Part shown: positions 10,384-18,312 of the stretch, in pieces
Position numbering within the stretch: the first letter of the stretch is position 1
How the letters are laid out: each line of letters begins with the position of its first letter
Assembly (NCBI GenBank): GCA_002811675.1
Contig: PDIM01010353.1
Location: 104,910 to 133,165, forward strand
Length of the DNA stretch: 28,256 nt
From: Ichthyosporea sp. XGB-2017a
Lineage: Eukaryota; Opisthokonta; Ichthyosporea
Direction: 5' to 3'
Notes under the pieces: model-generated
Told to the model about the DNA's origin: nothing
Databases searched by the model: none
Seen by the model: the letters and a program-made list of their open reading frames with translations, nothing else
Made by a program: the position numbers and the translations under genes

Positions 10384-11046
10384 CTGCAACCACTTAAGCC
10401 GAGACCAACAAATTCTGCAAAACAAACCACAGAAGGGCTCACATCAAAGACGATGACGTTAATGGTCAATGGGTTGGAGTGCAACAGTCAACAGAACACA
10501 AAAATTAAATTCAAAGACCAGTTTAAAGGTCGGCTCGCTCACAATTTTTTTTTCTTCAGAGTTATGTATCGTATCGTATTTTGAATTCCGGGAGCCAATC
10601 AGAGGATCGCCCTAAAAGTGGATTTTAAACTGTCGGTCACAGTAAGGAAGCATCGTTCAATTATAGCAAAGAATAGTACATAGAAAGATGTTTTTTTTTT
10701 TTTTGCGCTTGAAAATACAGAAAATGTTCAAAAAAAATCCATTCTCGCTGCTGATTGGCTGTAAACAAAAAGCCATTTCATGTTATTTTTTTTGTATAGA
10801 AAATCCTGGTCCATTTTATATTATAATCACACTCAGGAGTCAGGATACACCTTTTTTTTTATATGTAACTATTACAAACGTGTTATTTTATAATTCCTCC
10901 TCTTCTTTTGTTTGTTTTTTGATTGGTTTATTTAGTTTTTTTTTGCTTTGGATTAATCAACTAAGTGGATGTTGGAAGAAACAGAAGGAAGGCGTTGAAT
11001 TTATTTAATTTGTTATACAATCAGTGAAAAGAAAGTGGGGATAGTG
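10384..11046. other. Upstream region of the sphingosine kinase gene
   Basis: No gene seen. The stretch is T-rich with two CCAAT-box-like motifs in opposite orientation: GCCAATCAG near 10594-10602 and CTGATTGGC near 10752-10760. These are plausible NF-Y sites for the downstream gene, but no TATA box is obvious and the distance to the ATG is 290-450 nt. Confidence 0.35.
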
Positions 11047-12593
11047 ATGGCTACTGAAGAAATCGAAAAGGCTGTTGTGTTGATGGGCCTTGCGAAGGTG
11101 TATGGTACCAGATGCGAGGTTTCTTTAACAAAACATTCGCTCTTGTGGAAAGCACTTGATAATTCCAAGCGCGGTAAGTGAGGGGAGGCTGAGCTAAACA
11201 TTTGCTTTCATTTGAATTAAAGAACCTTGTGTTTTACTTACTTTCATTTTTCGTTGTGTTCGTGGATTGCGATGCAGCATGGGAAACCATGTTGTATGAT
11301 ATCTTCGGGGTTGCACTCAGCGGGAATGGCAGCTCATTCACTGTCTATGGATTCCCCGTTGCTAAGGGCATTAAGCGCGTGGAGCAGAATGTTCAGTTTT
11401 ATTGTAATCAAGCGGGCGTCAACGATGATGTTGTTTCTGCGAAGGAATGGGTGAGATGCTTGAATCATGTTTTGAAGGGAGTTCTTCCGGATGAAGAAAT
11501 TCCAAGGAGGAATCTTTTAGTGTACATTAATCCTTTTGGAGGAAAAAAGAAATCTATGAAGTTATATTCGAAGCATGCGGCCCCTATGTTTGAGCTTGCC
11601 GGGGTTGGAACCGAAGTTATTGTAACTACACATGCCGGGCACGCCTCAGAGCACATCAAAGAAGCTGATTTGAAGAAATATGATGGCATTATTACCGTGG
11701 GTGGTGATGGATTACTCCATGAAGTTTTGAACGGCCTGTTGCACAGGGATGATAAAAAGCAAGCTTCGAAGATGCCCCTTGGTCTGCTACCTGCTGGATC
11801 AGGAAATGCAATGGTGAGGTCTCTCGATATCAATTGCTTCAAGAGTGGAGTCTTGATCGCCATCAAAGGCAACCATATCCCATTGGATGTTATGCACGTT
11901 TCTCAGGGAACAGAATCTTGGTACTCGCATTTGAGCTTAACTTGGGCTTTAATTGCTGATATTGACATTGAGAGTGAGAAATACAGGTGGATGGGAGGCG
12001 CCCGTTTTACGTTTGCAGGTATTGCAAGAATTTTGAAATTGCGAAAGTACAAGGGGTCCCTTTCTTACCTTCCCCATGATAGTGAAAATACCCAAGAAGA
12101 GAATTCTGTAGATTTTCCACAACCGAAGTACTCCCTTGATGCAAATGGAAACCCACCAAAGAACTGGGAAAAGATTGAGGCTGATTTCTCACTCTTCAGT
12201 GCAATGAATGTGGGTTGGATTAATACGGACATGTTCATCACACCATATGCTAGTAATAACGATGGCTGTATAGATATTGTATATGGTAGACACGAGGAAA
12301 CTAAACCCACTAGTCTTTTATCCATTATGGCTGATTTTGAATCTGGGAAACATGTGCATAGCCCCGCCATTCATTACCTGAAATGTAAAGCATTTTGCTT
12401 GAGTTCTGACGAGAATAAGGGCATTATGGTAGTGGACGGTGAATTGATGCCAAGCTCTAAACCAGTCATTGTAGAAAGCCTTCCTTCACTTTGCAATGTT
12501 ATGTGTCCAGCAGGATTTTCTCTCCCTGCATGGAAAGCCGATGAAAGTGCCCCTATCAACGGCAAGAATTATCATGTCAAATCAAAGAAGTAA
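11047..12593 (+). CDS. SPHK: Sphingosine kinase (diacylglycerol kinase-like catalytic domain), two exons
   Basis: Exons 11047-11173 and 11278-12593 encode 480 residues; the 104-nt intron runs GTAAGT to ATGCAG and splits an alanine codon. The family phosphorylates sphingosine with ATP to make the signalling lipid sphingosine 1-phosphate. Seen, in order: LVYINPFGGKKKS (123-135, C1), GIITVGGDGLLHEVLNGLL (C2, with GGDG at 184-187), MPLGLLPAGSGNAMVRS (C3, GSGN at 216-219), the sphingosine kinase-specific SEKYRWMG...RFT (C4, from 275) and VDGE (428-431, C5). C4 separates it from ceramide kinase and acylglycerol kinase. A longer frame begins at 11202 within the intron, but the spliced start at 11047 gives a cleaner cytosolic N-terminus and proper splice sites. 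No membrane segment is evident. Confidence 0.92.
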
Positions 12594-12995
12594 TTTAGTA
12601 AAACTTTGTCACCCACCACTCAGAGCTAGCTGAGCATCTCCCATATGCTGTTGATCGGCAAATAAAGGGGTGCTTTGCCTTCCTTTTCATATGAAGCAAA
12701 ATAAAAATCGAAAAGGTCTATATGCCTTCTTATCTTTAAGCTTTTTGAATGCCCTTGATGTTTCTGAGTTTGCATATAGTTGCCTTGTCGTATTAAGGTA
12801 TATATCTGTTGAAGTAGTGCAGCTTCAGTTCTTCGGGGCTTACGTAAAACATGAAATGTCTACAAATGTATAGTACGAGTTAAGTTCTACCTTGCGATTT
12901 CTGAAGAATGTTTGCAACAAGTGCACCTCCCTCATTTCACCCAAACGTGTCATTAACCGCATCTTATTTAAATTGCAAAATCTTTTGGACTGTTA

Positions 12996-13002
12996 TGACG
13001 TC
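12996..13002. promoter_or_regulatory. CRE-like bZIP motif (TGACGTC)
   Basis: TGACGTC in the context TTATGACGTCGC: 7 of 8 bases of the palindromic CRE. First of three copies upstream of the bZIP gene at 14653. Function is inferred from consensus only. Confidence 0.25.
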
Positions 13003-13864
13003 GCTGAAGCAAATGAAAGAATTCCCAAATTAATACTTCATAAAAGTGCATTTTGTACATGTTTCGCGTTTCGACGAACCCACGAAACCACGGCACACCA
13101 TCTTACAGCTAACTATAAGTGTTCACAACGAGGTACTTATTGTTTGTAAATGAAATCTGAATCCAGATAGCATAATTTGACTCTACAGGCACCCCCACCA
13201 CCCTTTCGATTATTTTATTAGCTTTATTTTGAAAAGGTCTTGAATAATACACTTTTTCTTCCCCAAGATACTTTACGATAAAATGACCACAATTTCGTAT
13301 CTTTGCACATGGCTCGATTGACTTTGTGACCTACTCAAAACACAAGTATATACATATTTGGAAATTTGTAATTACAAACTATTTCATTGGTTAACTGCTT
13401 GTACAAAATAAATTAATACCAAAAAAGGGGCGGGCACACAACAACTGCAATTGTGAGGAGGGTTATGAAGATATTAGTGAATTCAAGTTTCTTTATTGCC
13501 GTTTGCACAAGAAATACCTTCTCAGTATCTGCTTTTTGCCCATATAAGGCATTTGCTATATCCGCAAGGAGGCTTAAGGACCCAATTTTAACCCTCCTCA
13601 ACCAATTGTCTTGCAATTACTCTAGTACGTCAGAAATATGTGCTCACCGTGAGAGCAACACGTTTAATTCTTTTCAACTTTTTATACCCAGATCAGTATC
13701 TAATATTTATCATTGTACTACATGTGAAATCACAGCTATTCTTCACTTAAAAAATTTGTTAGGTCTTGCCCCTTTTGAAAATTTTTATGTACTATGAAAT
13801 CTCTCCATGTCCACAAATTTGAACTGAAAAGTTTAAAACGGCCAGCCCAATGCAGATATTCTTA

Positions 13865-13871
13865 TGACGTC
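13865..13871. promoter_or_regulatory. CRE-like bZIP motif (TGACGTC)
   Basis: TGACGTC in the context TTATGACGTCGT, sharing TTATGACGTCG with the copy at 12996. Confidence 0.25.
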
Positions 13872-14427
13872 GTTTTCTATAAGGAAAATTAGAAGTTTGT
13901 AGTACCTTCAGAAGCTGCTAATTAATTCTACCCTATACGCGGGTCATGATCATATGATAAACTTTCACAAATCTGAACATTTTAGTGAGAGTGGGAGGAA
14001 ATTCTAGGTGTAGCACTACATACTTTCAAAATTAAAATTATATTGACAACCGGATCAAGCTGCGGGCCGGGTGAGTACTGTTGAAACGTTTGATAAAACA
14101 TATGCATTTCACAATAATTATTATTGTTGGCCCAACCGTCATCACTATTCACTATCGACGACCCGCGTACGTCCCAAAAGGGTTCATTATCCAAATATAT
14201 TATCAGACCGGCAGGATAAATTGACTGGGTTTCCTGGATGGACCATGAATATATATTTGTCTTGACTACATAACATATATAGCGACTACGCAACAACACA
14301 CGAGACAATTTAACAAGAAAAATGCAGCCTTCTGATTGGATAAAACTCATATCCCCTAACCCCATCTCTAAAATTGCTGCAGCCGGTGCACCAGCTGGTT
14401 GCAAGGTGCCATTTATAATTAGCTTGT

Positions 14428-14433
14428 TATAAA
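14428..14433 (+). promoter_or_regulatory. Possible TATA box of the bZIP gene at 14653
   Basis: TATAAA (GTTATAAACTT) 220 nt before the ATG, followed 17 nt later by a CRE-like motif. It is weaker than the TATA boxes of the other two bZIP genes, and other AT-rich candidates exist. Confidence 0.3.
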
Positions 14434-14450
14434 CTTACTATTAATTCAAA

Positions 14451-14457
14451 TGACGTC
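14451..14457. promoter_or_regulatory. CRE-like bZIP motif near the bZIP gene promoter
   Basis: TGACGTC in the context AAATGACGTCTTG, about 200 nt upstream of the ATG at 14653. Possible auto- or cross-regulation by the local bZIP family. Confidence 0.3.
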
Positions 14458-14652
14458 TTGAATAGAAAGATGCGGCAGATGTTGGAACTACAAAAGGAGC
14501 CATTCGACGGTTTGATAAACGAAAATTACGAATTGTCAATTTTAAAGAAATTAACAAAAGCAAGAAAGAAATAGATCAAGCTTGCATCCTTTAAATCTCC
14601 AAATCCTTATAGTGAAAAGAAGACACTTACATTTTGCTGAGTGCTTGACATA

Positions 14653-15303
14653 ATGGACATGAACAATTTTGATTTTGAAGTTTTGGGTTCAGGGTCTTCG
14701 GTTCCATCTAATGCAATCGTACCAAGTGGGTTCGAATTAAGAAGTATGGATCAGTTCAATGAGGATGCTTTTCAAACAGCACTTGATCACCAAAAAATGC
14801 ATCAAGCTTATAGTCAGCAAGCACAAAAGAAAAATGAAGACGCTAAATTGGAGAGTGAAGACAAGGACAAAATTCCTTTGGAAAAAAGAAAGAACAGCGA
14901 GCTTACTGAAGAGGAGCTGAGAGAAAAGAAGAAGAAGAAGAACACTGACGCTGTTCGTAAATACAGACAGAAAAAGAAGGCAAAAATGGAAAGCTACAAC
15001 GCCCAGCTGAAGTTGTACCAGCAAGAAAATATTGCCTTGAAAATCAAATATAGAGATCTAATGAACCAAGTCGTTATGCTTAAAGATGCCTTAGCCCAAG
15101 CTGAATTTTACGGTAGCGAACATGTACCGGGACATCAGATGCATCAATTGCCTCCCTCAGGTCATCAATTACCTCCCCCATGTCATCAATTACCTCCCCC
15201 AGGCCATTCATTGTCTACCCAAAGTCACCAGTTTGATGTTACAAAGGCACATAGCTTTGCCGAAAGCCCCGAATCCTTTGTCGACCAAACCCGTCGTATG
15301 TAG
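14653..15303 (+). CDS. C/EBP-like bZIP transcription factor, 216 residues, with HQLPPPG repeats
   Basis: A single exon, as is usual for C/EBP genes. Start is the ATG of MDMNNF. Residues 61-95 are charged; the basic region is KKKKKNTDAVRKYRQKKK (92-109), with the invariant bZIP Asn at 97 and Arg at 105. It resembles C/EBP (NxxAVRKSR), but the usual Ser is Tyr104. Counting from R105, zipper d positions are Y122, L129, L136 and L143, so the first leucine is replaced by tyrosine; EN at 125-126 aligns with the C/EBP AEN. The C-terminal part (160-185) is a His/Gln/Pro repeat with unit HQLPPPG. It should bind DNA as a homo- or heterodimer in the nucleus. Related genes lie at 15814-16335 and 22171-22842. 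AATAAA at 15383-15388 is a likely poly(A) signal. Confidence 0.85.
   Translation: MDMNNFDFEVLGSGSSVPSNAIVPSGFELRSMDQFNEDAFQTALDHQKMHQAYSQQAQKKNEDAKLESEDKDKIPLEKRKNSELTEEELREKKKKKNTDAVRKYRQKKKAKMESYNAQLKLYQQENIALKIKYRDLMNQVVMLKDALAQAEFYGSEHVPGHQMHQLPPSGHQLPPPCHQLPPPGHSLSTQSHQFDVTKAHSFAESPESFVDQTRRM
15142..15204 (+). repeat. 21-bp coding tandem repeat (HQLPPPG) in the bZIP gene
   Basis: Three 21-bp units (15142, 15163, 15184) encode HQLPPSG, HQLPPPC and HQLPPPG, with a decayed fourth copy at 15205-15225. Being a multiple of three, copy-number changes would keep the frame. Confidence 0.85.
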
Positions 15304-15382
15304 ATGAATTACTCAATGCCGCTAGGTGCCTTATCCCCTTTTGTTAAATAACACTCTTCCATCATTTCACGACATCACAATG

Positions 15383-15388
15383 AATAAA
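15383..15388 (+). other. Poly(A) signal of the 14653 bZIP gene
   Basis: AATAAA, 80 nt past the TAG stop at 15301-15303. Confidence 0.5.
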
Positions 15389-15553
15389 TTTCTTATAACA
15401 AAGAAAAAAGAGAAAGAAAAAACGCCCTTGCAATAAAACAAAACCTTTCTAAAAGTAGCAAAGCCGTTGCTCTGTAACTCTTTCCACGTGGCAACCGCGC
15501 CTCTTGCACTTACTTCTGTCAAATGGTAAATTCCTACTTGCTGTAGAGGCTCT

Positions 15554-15661
15554 GTACATCCTATTAACGCGTTGGAGAAGACCTATGTAAAGCATGAAGA
15601 GGTACATCCTATTAACGTGTTAGAGAAGACCAATGTAAGGCATGAAGAGGTACATCCTATT
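15554..15661 (+). repeat. 48-bp tandem repeat, 2.25 copies
   Basis: Units begin at 15554, 15602 and 15650 (partial, 12 bp), each starting GTACATCCTATT. The two full copies differ at only a few bases and stay in one open frame. The lack of unique spacers rules out CRISPR. Confidence 0.9.
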
Positions 15662-15708
15662 CCCTTCCGTCCCCCAAAATGTAAAGAAATGTCGGTACGA
15701 ATGAATGC

Positions 15709-15714
15709 TTTATT
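15709..15714 (-). other. Poly(A) signal of the 15814-16335 bZIP gene
   Basis: AATAAA on the minus strand, 100 nt past the stop at 15814. It lies inside the plus-strand open frame 15530-15772. Confidence 0.45.
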
Positions 15715-15813
15715 GAATGCTTGCGATGGTGATGGTGGTTTTGGATATGTACATAGGAGAGGGCAGTTCTAAATCGATATCTTCTTATCCCCGAGTGAAC
15801 AAAGGAAGTCTTC

Positions 15814-16335
15814 TCAAAGAAGGACGCCTTCTTGGGTGGTCAGTTGGTGTCCGAAGGAGTGTTCAGGTTGTTCGCTAAAAAATTGTTGATGGTCTTGGTT
15901 TGGTACTTGGCTATGTTGAAAGTTGAAAGAGTTGTGAGCGTGAGCTGGGGACTCAACAAAGAGTGGCTGGTCCGCCTGAACAGTTGGACTCCCATTGTAT
16001 CCCATAAAGAGCTCGGTTTTCAGAACCGCAATCTGTTTTCGCAGCTCCATGATTCTTTGTCCCATCTGGTAGTTCTCCTCTGCAAACCTTTGAAGATTTT
16101 TTTCGTTCTCTTTGTAGCACATTTTTTTTTTCATTCTGTATCTTCTAACGGCAGCAATGTTTTTCTGCTTGCGCACAGCAATTTTCTGCTTGGTAATGTC
16201 ATCCATATCTGTATTATCTAGGTTTTCGTCATTAGCGTCAGCATCTTCATTCCCCTGTGAGTCGGCCGCACTGTGATTTGGCATATCTTCGTACTTTTCT
16301 GTATCGGGAACAACTTGCTTTTGTTGAATAAACAT
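15814..16335 (-). CDS. C/EBP-like bZIP transcription factor, 173 residues
   Basis: Single exon, ATG at 16335, stop TGA at 15814-15816. The N-terminus carries QVVPDTEKYED (7-17), a VP motif resembling COP1-binding sites, then an acidic Asp/Asn-rich stretch (24-46). The basic region is KQKNIAAVRRYRMKKK (56-71), with the invariant Asn59 and Arg67 and, as in the neighbour at 14653, Tyr (66) where C/EBP has Ser. Zipper d positions counted from R67 are F84, M91, L98 and L105, so the first leucine is again aromatic; EEN at 86-88 aligns with the C/EBP AEN. The tail is rich in His, Gln, Phe and Ser, with FVESPAHAHNSF and FGHQL echoing the AHSFAESPESF and GHQL of the 14653 gene. The two genes converge and look like an inverted duplicate pair. 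Probably a nuclear DNA-binding dimer. Confidence 0.85.
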   Translation of the reverse strand: MFIQQKQVVPDTEKYEDMPNHSAADSQGNEDADANDENLDNTDMDDITKQKIAVRKQKNIAAVRRYRMKKKMCYKENEKNLQRFAEENYQMGQRIMELRKQIAVLKTELFMGYNGSPTVQADQPLFVESPAHAHNSFNFQHSQVPNQDHQQFFSEQPEHSFGHQLTTQEGVLL

Positions 16336-16451
16336 GACGGTGTGAAGAAATTTATATATATATATGTGTGTATAAGATTACAAGAAAATAAATCTTCACA
16401 GATTTGGTTTAGTAATTGAACGATGAATATTGTCTCAAAGCTGCATCCCAA

Positions 16452-16459
16452 CTTTTATA
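16452..16459 (-). promoter_or_regulatory. TATA box of the 15814-16335 bZIP gene
   Basis: TATAAAAG on the minus strand (CCAGTATAAAAGTTGG), about 117-124 nt upstream of the ATG at 16335. Confidence 0.6.
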
Positions 16460-17958
16460 CTGGAACCAAGGCGCTATAATCGAAAGGGGGGCTGCATTAC
16501 CAATTAAGTCATTAACAAGGAACATAAACGCAACACTCAAAAAATATCCCACTCAGCAGCTTTGAAAGACGTCCATCGATGAGTTTGGAACCGTCTATTT
16601 AGTAGGACCTTTTCAGCCAGGTATCTCTAATTATAAGCTGCTGTCTCATGGCCCTCGCTCATGGCAACCCGGCAACATAAATACTTACAAATTTGTAGCT
16701 TTCTCTGCGTGATATATGTACTGGGGACTTTTCCAAACACAATGGAGATTACATGAAAGGAAATAAATGCTCAAAAAATTCAAGCTGTGGCAGGACACAA
16801 ATATATAGTGAGCGCCTGCTCATAATAATATTAAATATTAAAGAGGCAAGGGTTTGTAAATTCTAAGGAACTATTAGCAGCATATTGTATGGTATAGGAT
16901 TGTATATTGTGCCCTTGTATAGTATGTATGGTACGTAGACGACTAAGCAGGGTAGTGGTTGGTGGCTTAGTGGGTTAACCCGTGATTGAGCTTAAGAAGA
17001 ATTTACCTCATTATACCCTTGTATTTTCTCGATGATTGATCATGGAGAGGCCTAAGGTTGGTGAAAGTATCTGCGGAGAAAGGGTTTTGCAAAAATCTGT
17101 TGAGTTACTAATAGGGTATATGTACCATCTAAGCATATGGAATGGCAGTACAGCTTGGTTGAAAAGTTGCTTGATTAGGAGATTCTATGGAACCTTTGCA
17201 ATGAATAATTGGGGGATATATTGTATCTATGTTTTGTACATATATATTCACTTTAGCTGGATTCACAGGTTTAAGACTAATTTCAGGAGTCGAAATATAA
17301 TCAAGCGCGTAGCCCTATGGGTTACATAGTGTTGGGGATTTCCCTACTTTAAGTTCAAAGATGCAGTGTGCAAACTCTGTCCATATGTACACTGGTTGAA
17401 CATTAGAACTTTAATGTGAAACTTAAAGCCATTTTCATTTCTTTTCATAAGATAATCACGTTGTTATCTATCATATGACTAAGGGAAGGCAAAGAGCAAA
17501 GTAGCATCCAATAGAAAGGGCGAAAATCCAATTTGATATGCCAGCGACAATGCGATGAGAAGGAAGACTATAGTAGATGAGCACATTGGCGCTTGTACCT
17601 GTCATCATGAAGAGCCGGGTGTTAGTGGGGACTGCTTGTACGTATGACCATGCAAAGGAGGTGTGGATATTGAATATAGACATTAATAGCTGCAATGACT
17701 AAATCAACATTGGACTGAGCGAATAGCACTTCGCTTTCTCATTTTAATGCTTTGGTGAATTAAAAAGAACCAAAATATATGTGTTCTTCATCTCGACAGC
17801 AAAGGCACGATATAAAGGTTTAGGAGGTCTTTTTGAGACCCCTTTCGGTGTAATACTACTTTCTTCTCTATTAGCAGCGGAATGTTATTGTCTTGCTCAG
17901 ATGAACTATTTAGCTCCGTTAAATCATCACAAAAAATCATACCATTCCCGGTGACTAG
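16460..17958. other. Gene-poor stretch upstream of the bZIP gene
   Basis: No confident gene. Two weak open frames with ATG starts are worth recording. One is 17042-17329 (+, 95 residues, starting MERPKVGESICGERV, tryptophan- and tyrosine-rich later). The other is 17471-17683 (-, 70 residues, hydrophobic, ending ALCLPLVI), which could be part of a membrane-protein exon. Neither matches a family I recognise. TGGCTTAGTGGG at 16963-16974 fits a tRNA A box, but no B box follows. Confidence 0.3.
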
Positions 17959-18309
17959 GCAAATGGAGCTACATTAACAACTCTCAGACCTCGGGCCTAT
18001 CGTGCACATAGAGGACAACCATGGAAAGGACATAGGTCAAAAAAAGGCCATCAGTCAATGAAGTGCACGAATGAAGTGATATGCAGAAGATGTAAAGGTG
18101 CGGGGCATATTGCCAGAAACTGCCCACAGACAAGGAAATGCTACCAGTGTGGCAGCAGCGAACACCTAGCAAGAAATTGCCCCAACAAACCAGTAAACTG
18201 GAAAGAGCAAGAGGGGACAAAGAGAGCCCGCTTATCCGAGGAGGATAAGAGGAAGGAGTCCGATGGGCAAAAGACATTAGGTGACCCCATTGACTGTTCA
18301 AGTGGTTAA
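17959..18309 (+). pseudogene. Retroelement remnant with two CCHC zinc knuckles
   Basis: A stop-free frame from 17959 to the TAA ending at 18309, with its only early ATG at 18058. It carries two CX2CX4HX4C knuckles, CRRCKGAGHIARNC and CYQCGSSEHLARNC, preceded by a basic RGQPWKGHR stretch. The order (basic RGQP block, then knuckles, then a charged Lys/Glu tail) is typical of the nucleic acid-binding end of a LINE ORF1 or a Gag-like protein. No capsid, protease, reverse transcriptase or LTR is visible nearby, so it is a fragment. A small cellular CNBP-like gene is less likely because there are only two knuckles. Confidence 0.55.
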
Positions 18310-18312
18310 GGC
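18301..18312 (+). other. tRNA-like D-arm motif
   Basis: AGTGGTTAAGGC matches the D-arm of type II (Ser/Leu) tRNAs exactly, immediately after the zinc-knuckle frame. No B box (GGTTCGANNCC) follows within 100 nt, so it is not an intact tRNA gene. Confidence 0.2.

Larger units (their letters stand above)
12594..14427. other. Gene-poor stretch between sphingosine kinase and the first bZIP gene
   Basis: AATAAA at 12661-12666, 68 nt past the kinase stop, is its likely poly(A) signal. Beyond that I find no gene. Open frames at 13413-13616 (minus, with a C-terminal hydrophobic stretch) and 13982-14404 (minus) start at non-AUG codons and match nothing I know; either could be a decayed exon. The stretch holds several bZIP-type TGACGTC motifs (listed separately). 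Confidence 0.4.
15530..15772 (+). other. Open frame with a 16-residue repeat; no start codon before the repeat
   Basis: A stop-free frame runs from 15530 to a TAA-type stop ending at 15772. It covers two full 48-bp repeats, each encoding VHPIN-LEKT-V-HEE, then about 35 unique residues ending GYVHRRGQF. No ATG opens the frame before the repeats; the first is in the unique part. It lies between two convergent bZIP genes and overlaps their 3' UTRs. It could be a 3' exon, a decayed gene or chance. I assign no function. Confidence 0.3.

Noticed and set aside
11202-12593. Sphingosine kinase starting at 11202 with a hydrophobic N-terminus
   Set aside because: The hydrophobic leader is the translated intron. 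Splicing 11173 to 11278 uses good GT/AG sites, keeps the frame and gives a cytosolic N-terminus with an ATG at 11047.
13982-14404. Minus-strand 140-residue frame as a gene
   Set aside because: It begins at a TTG codon, has no family resemblance and no clear splice sites; kept only as a note in the intergenic entry.
15554-15661. CRISPR-like array
   Set aside because: The 48-bp units are contiguous with no unique spacers, in a eukaryotic genome.
16963-16974. tRNA gene
   Set aside because: The A box fits, but no B box or acceptor-stem pairing is found downstream.
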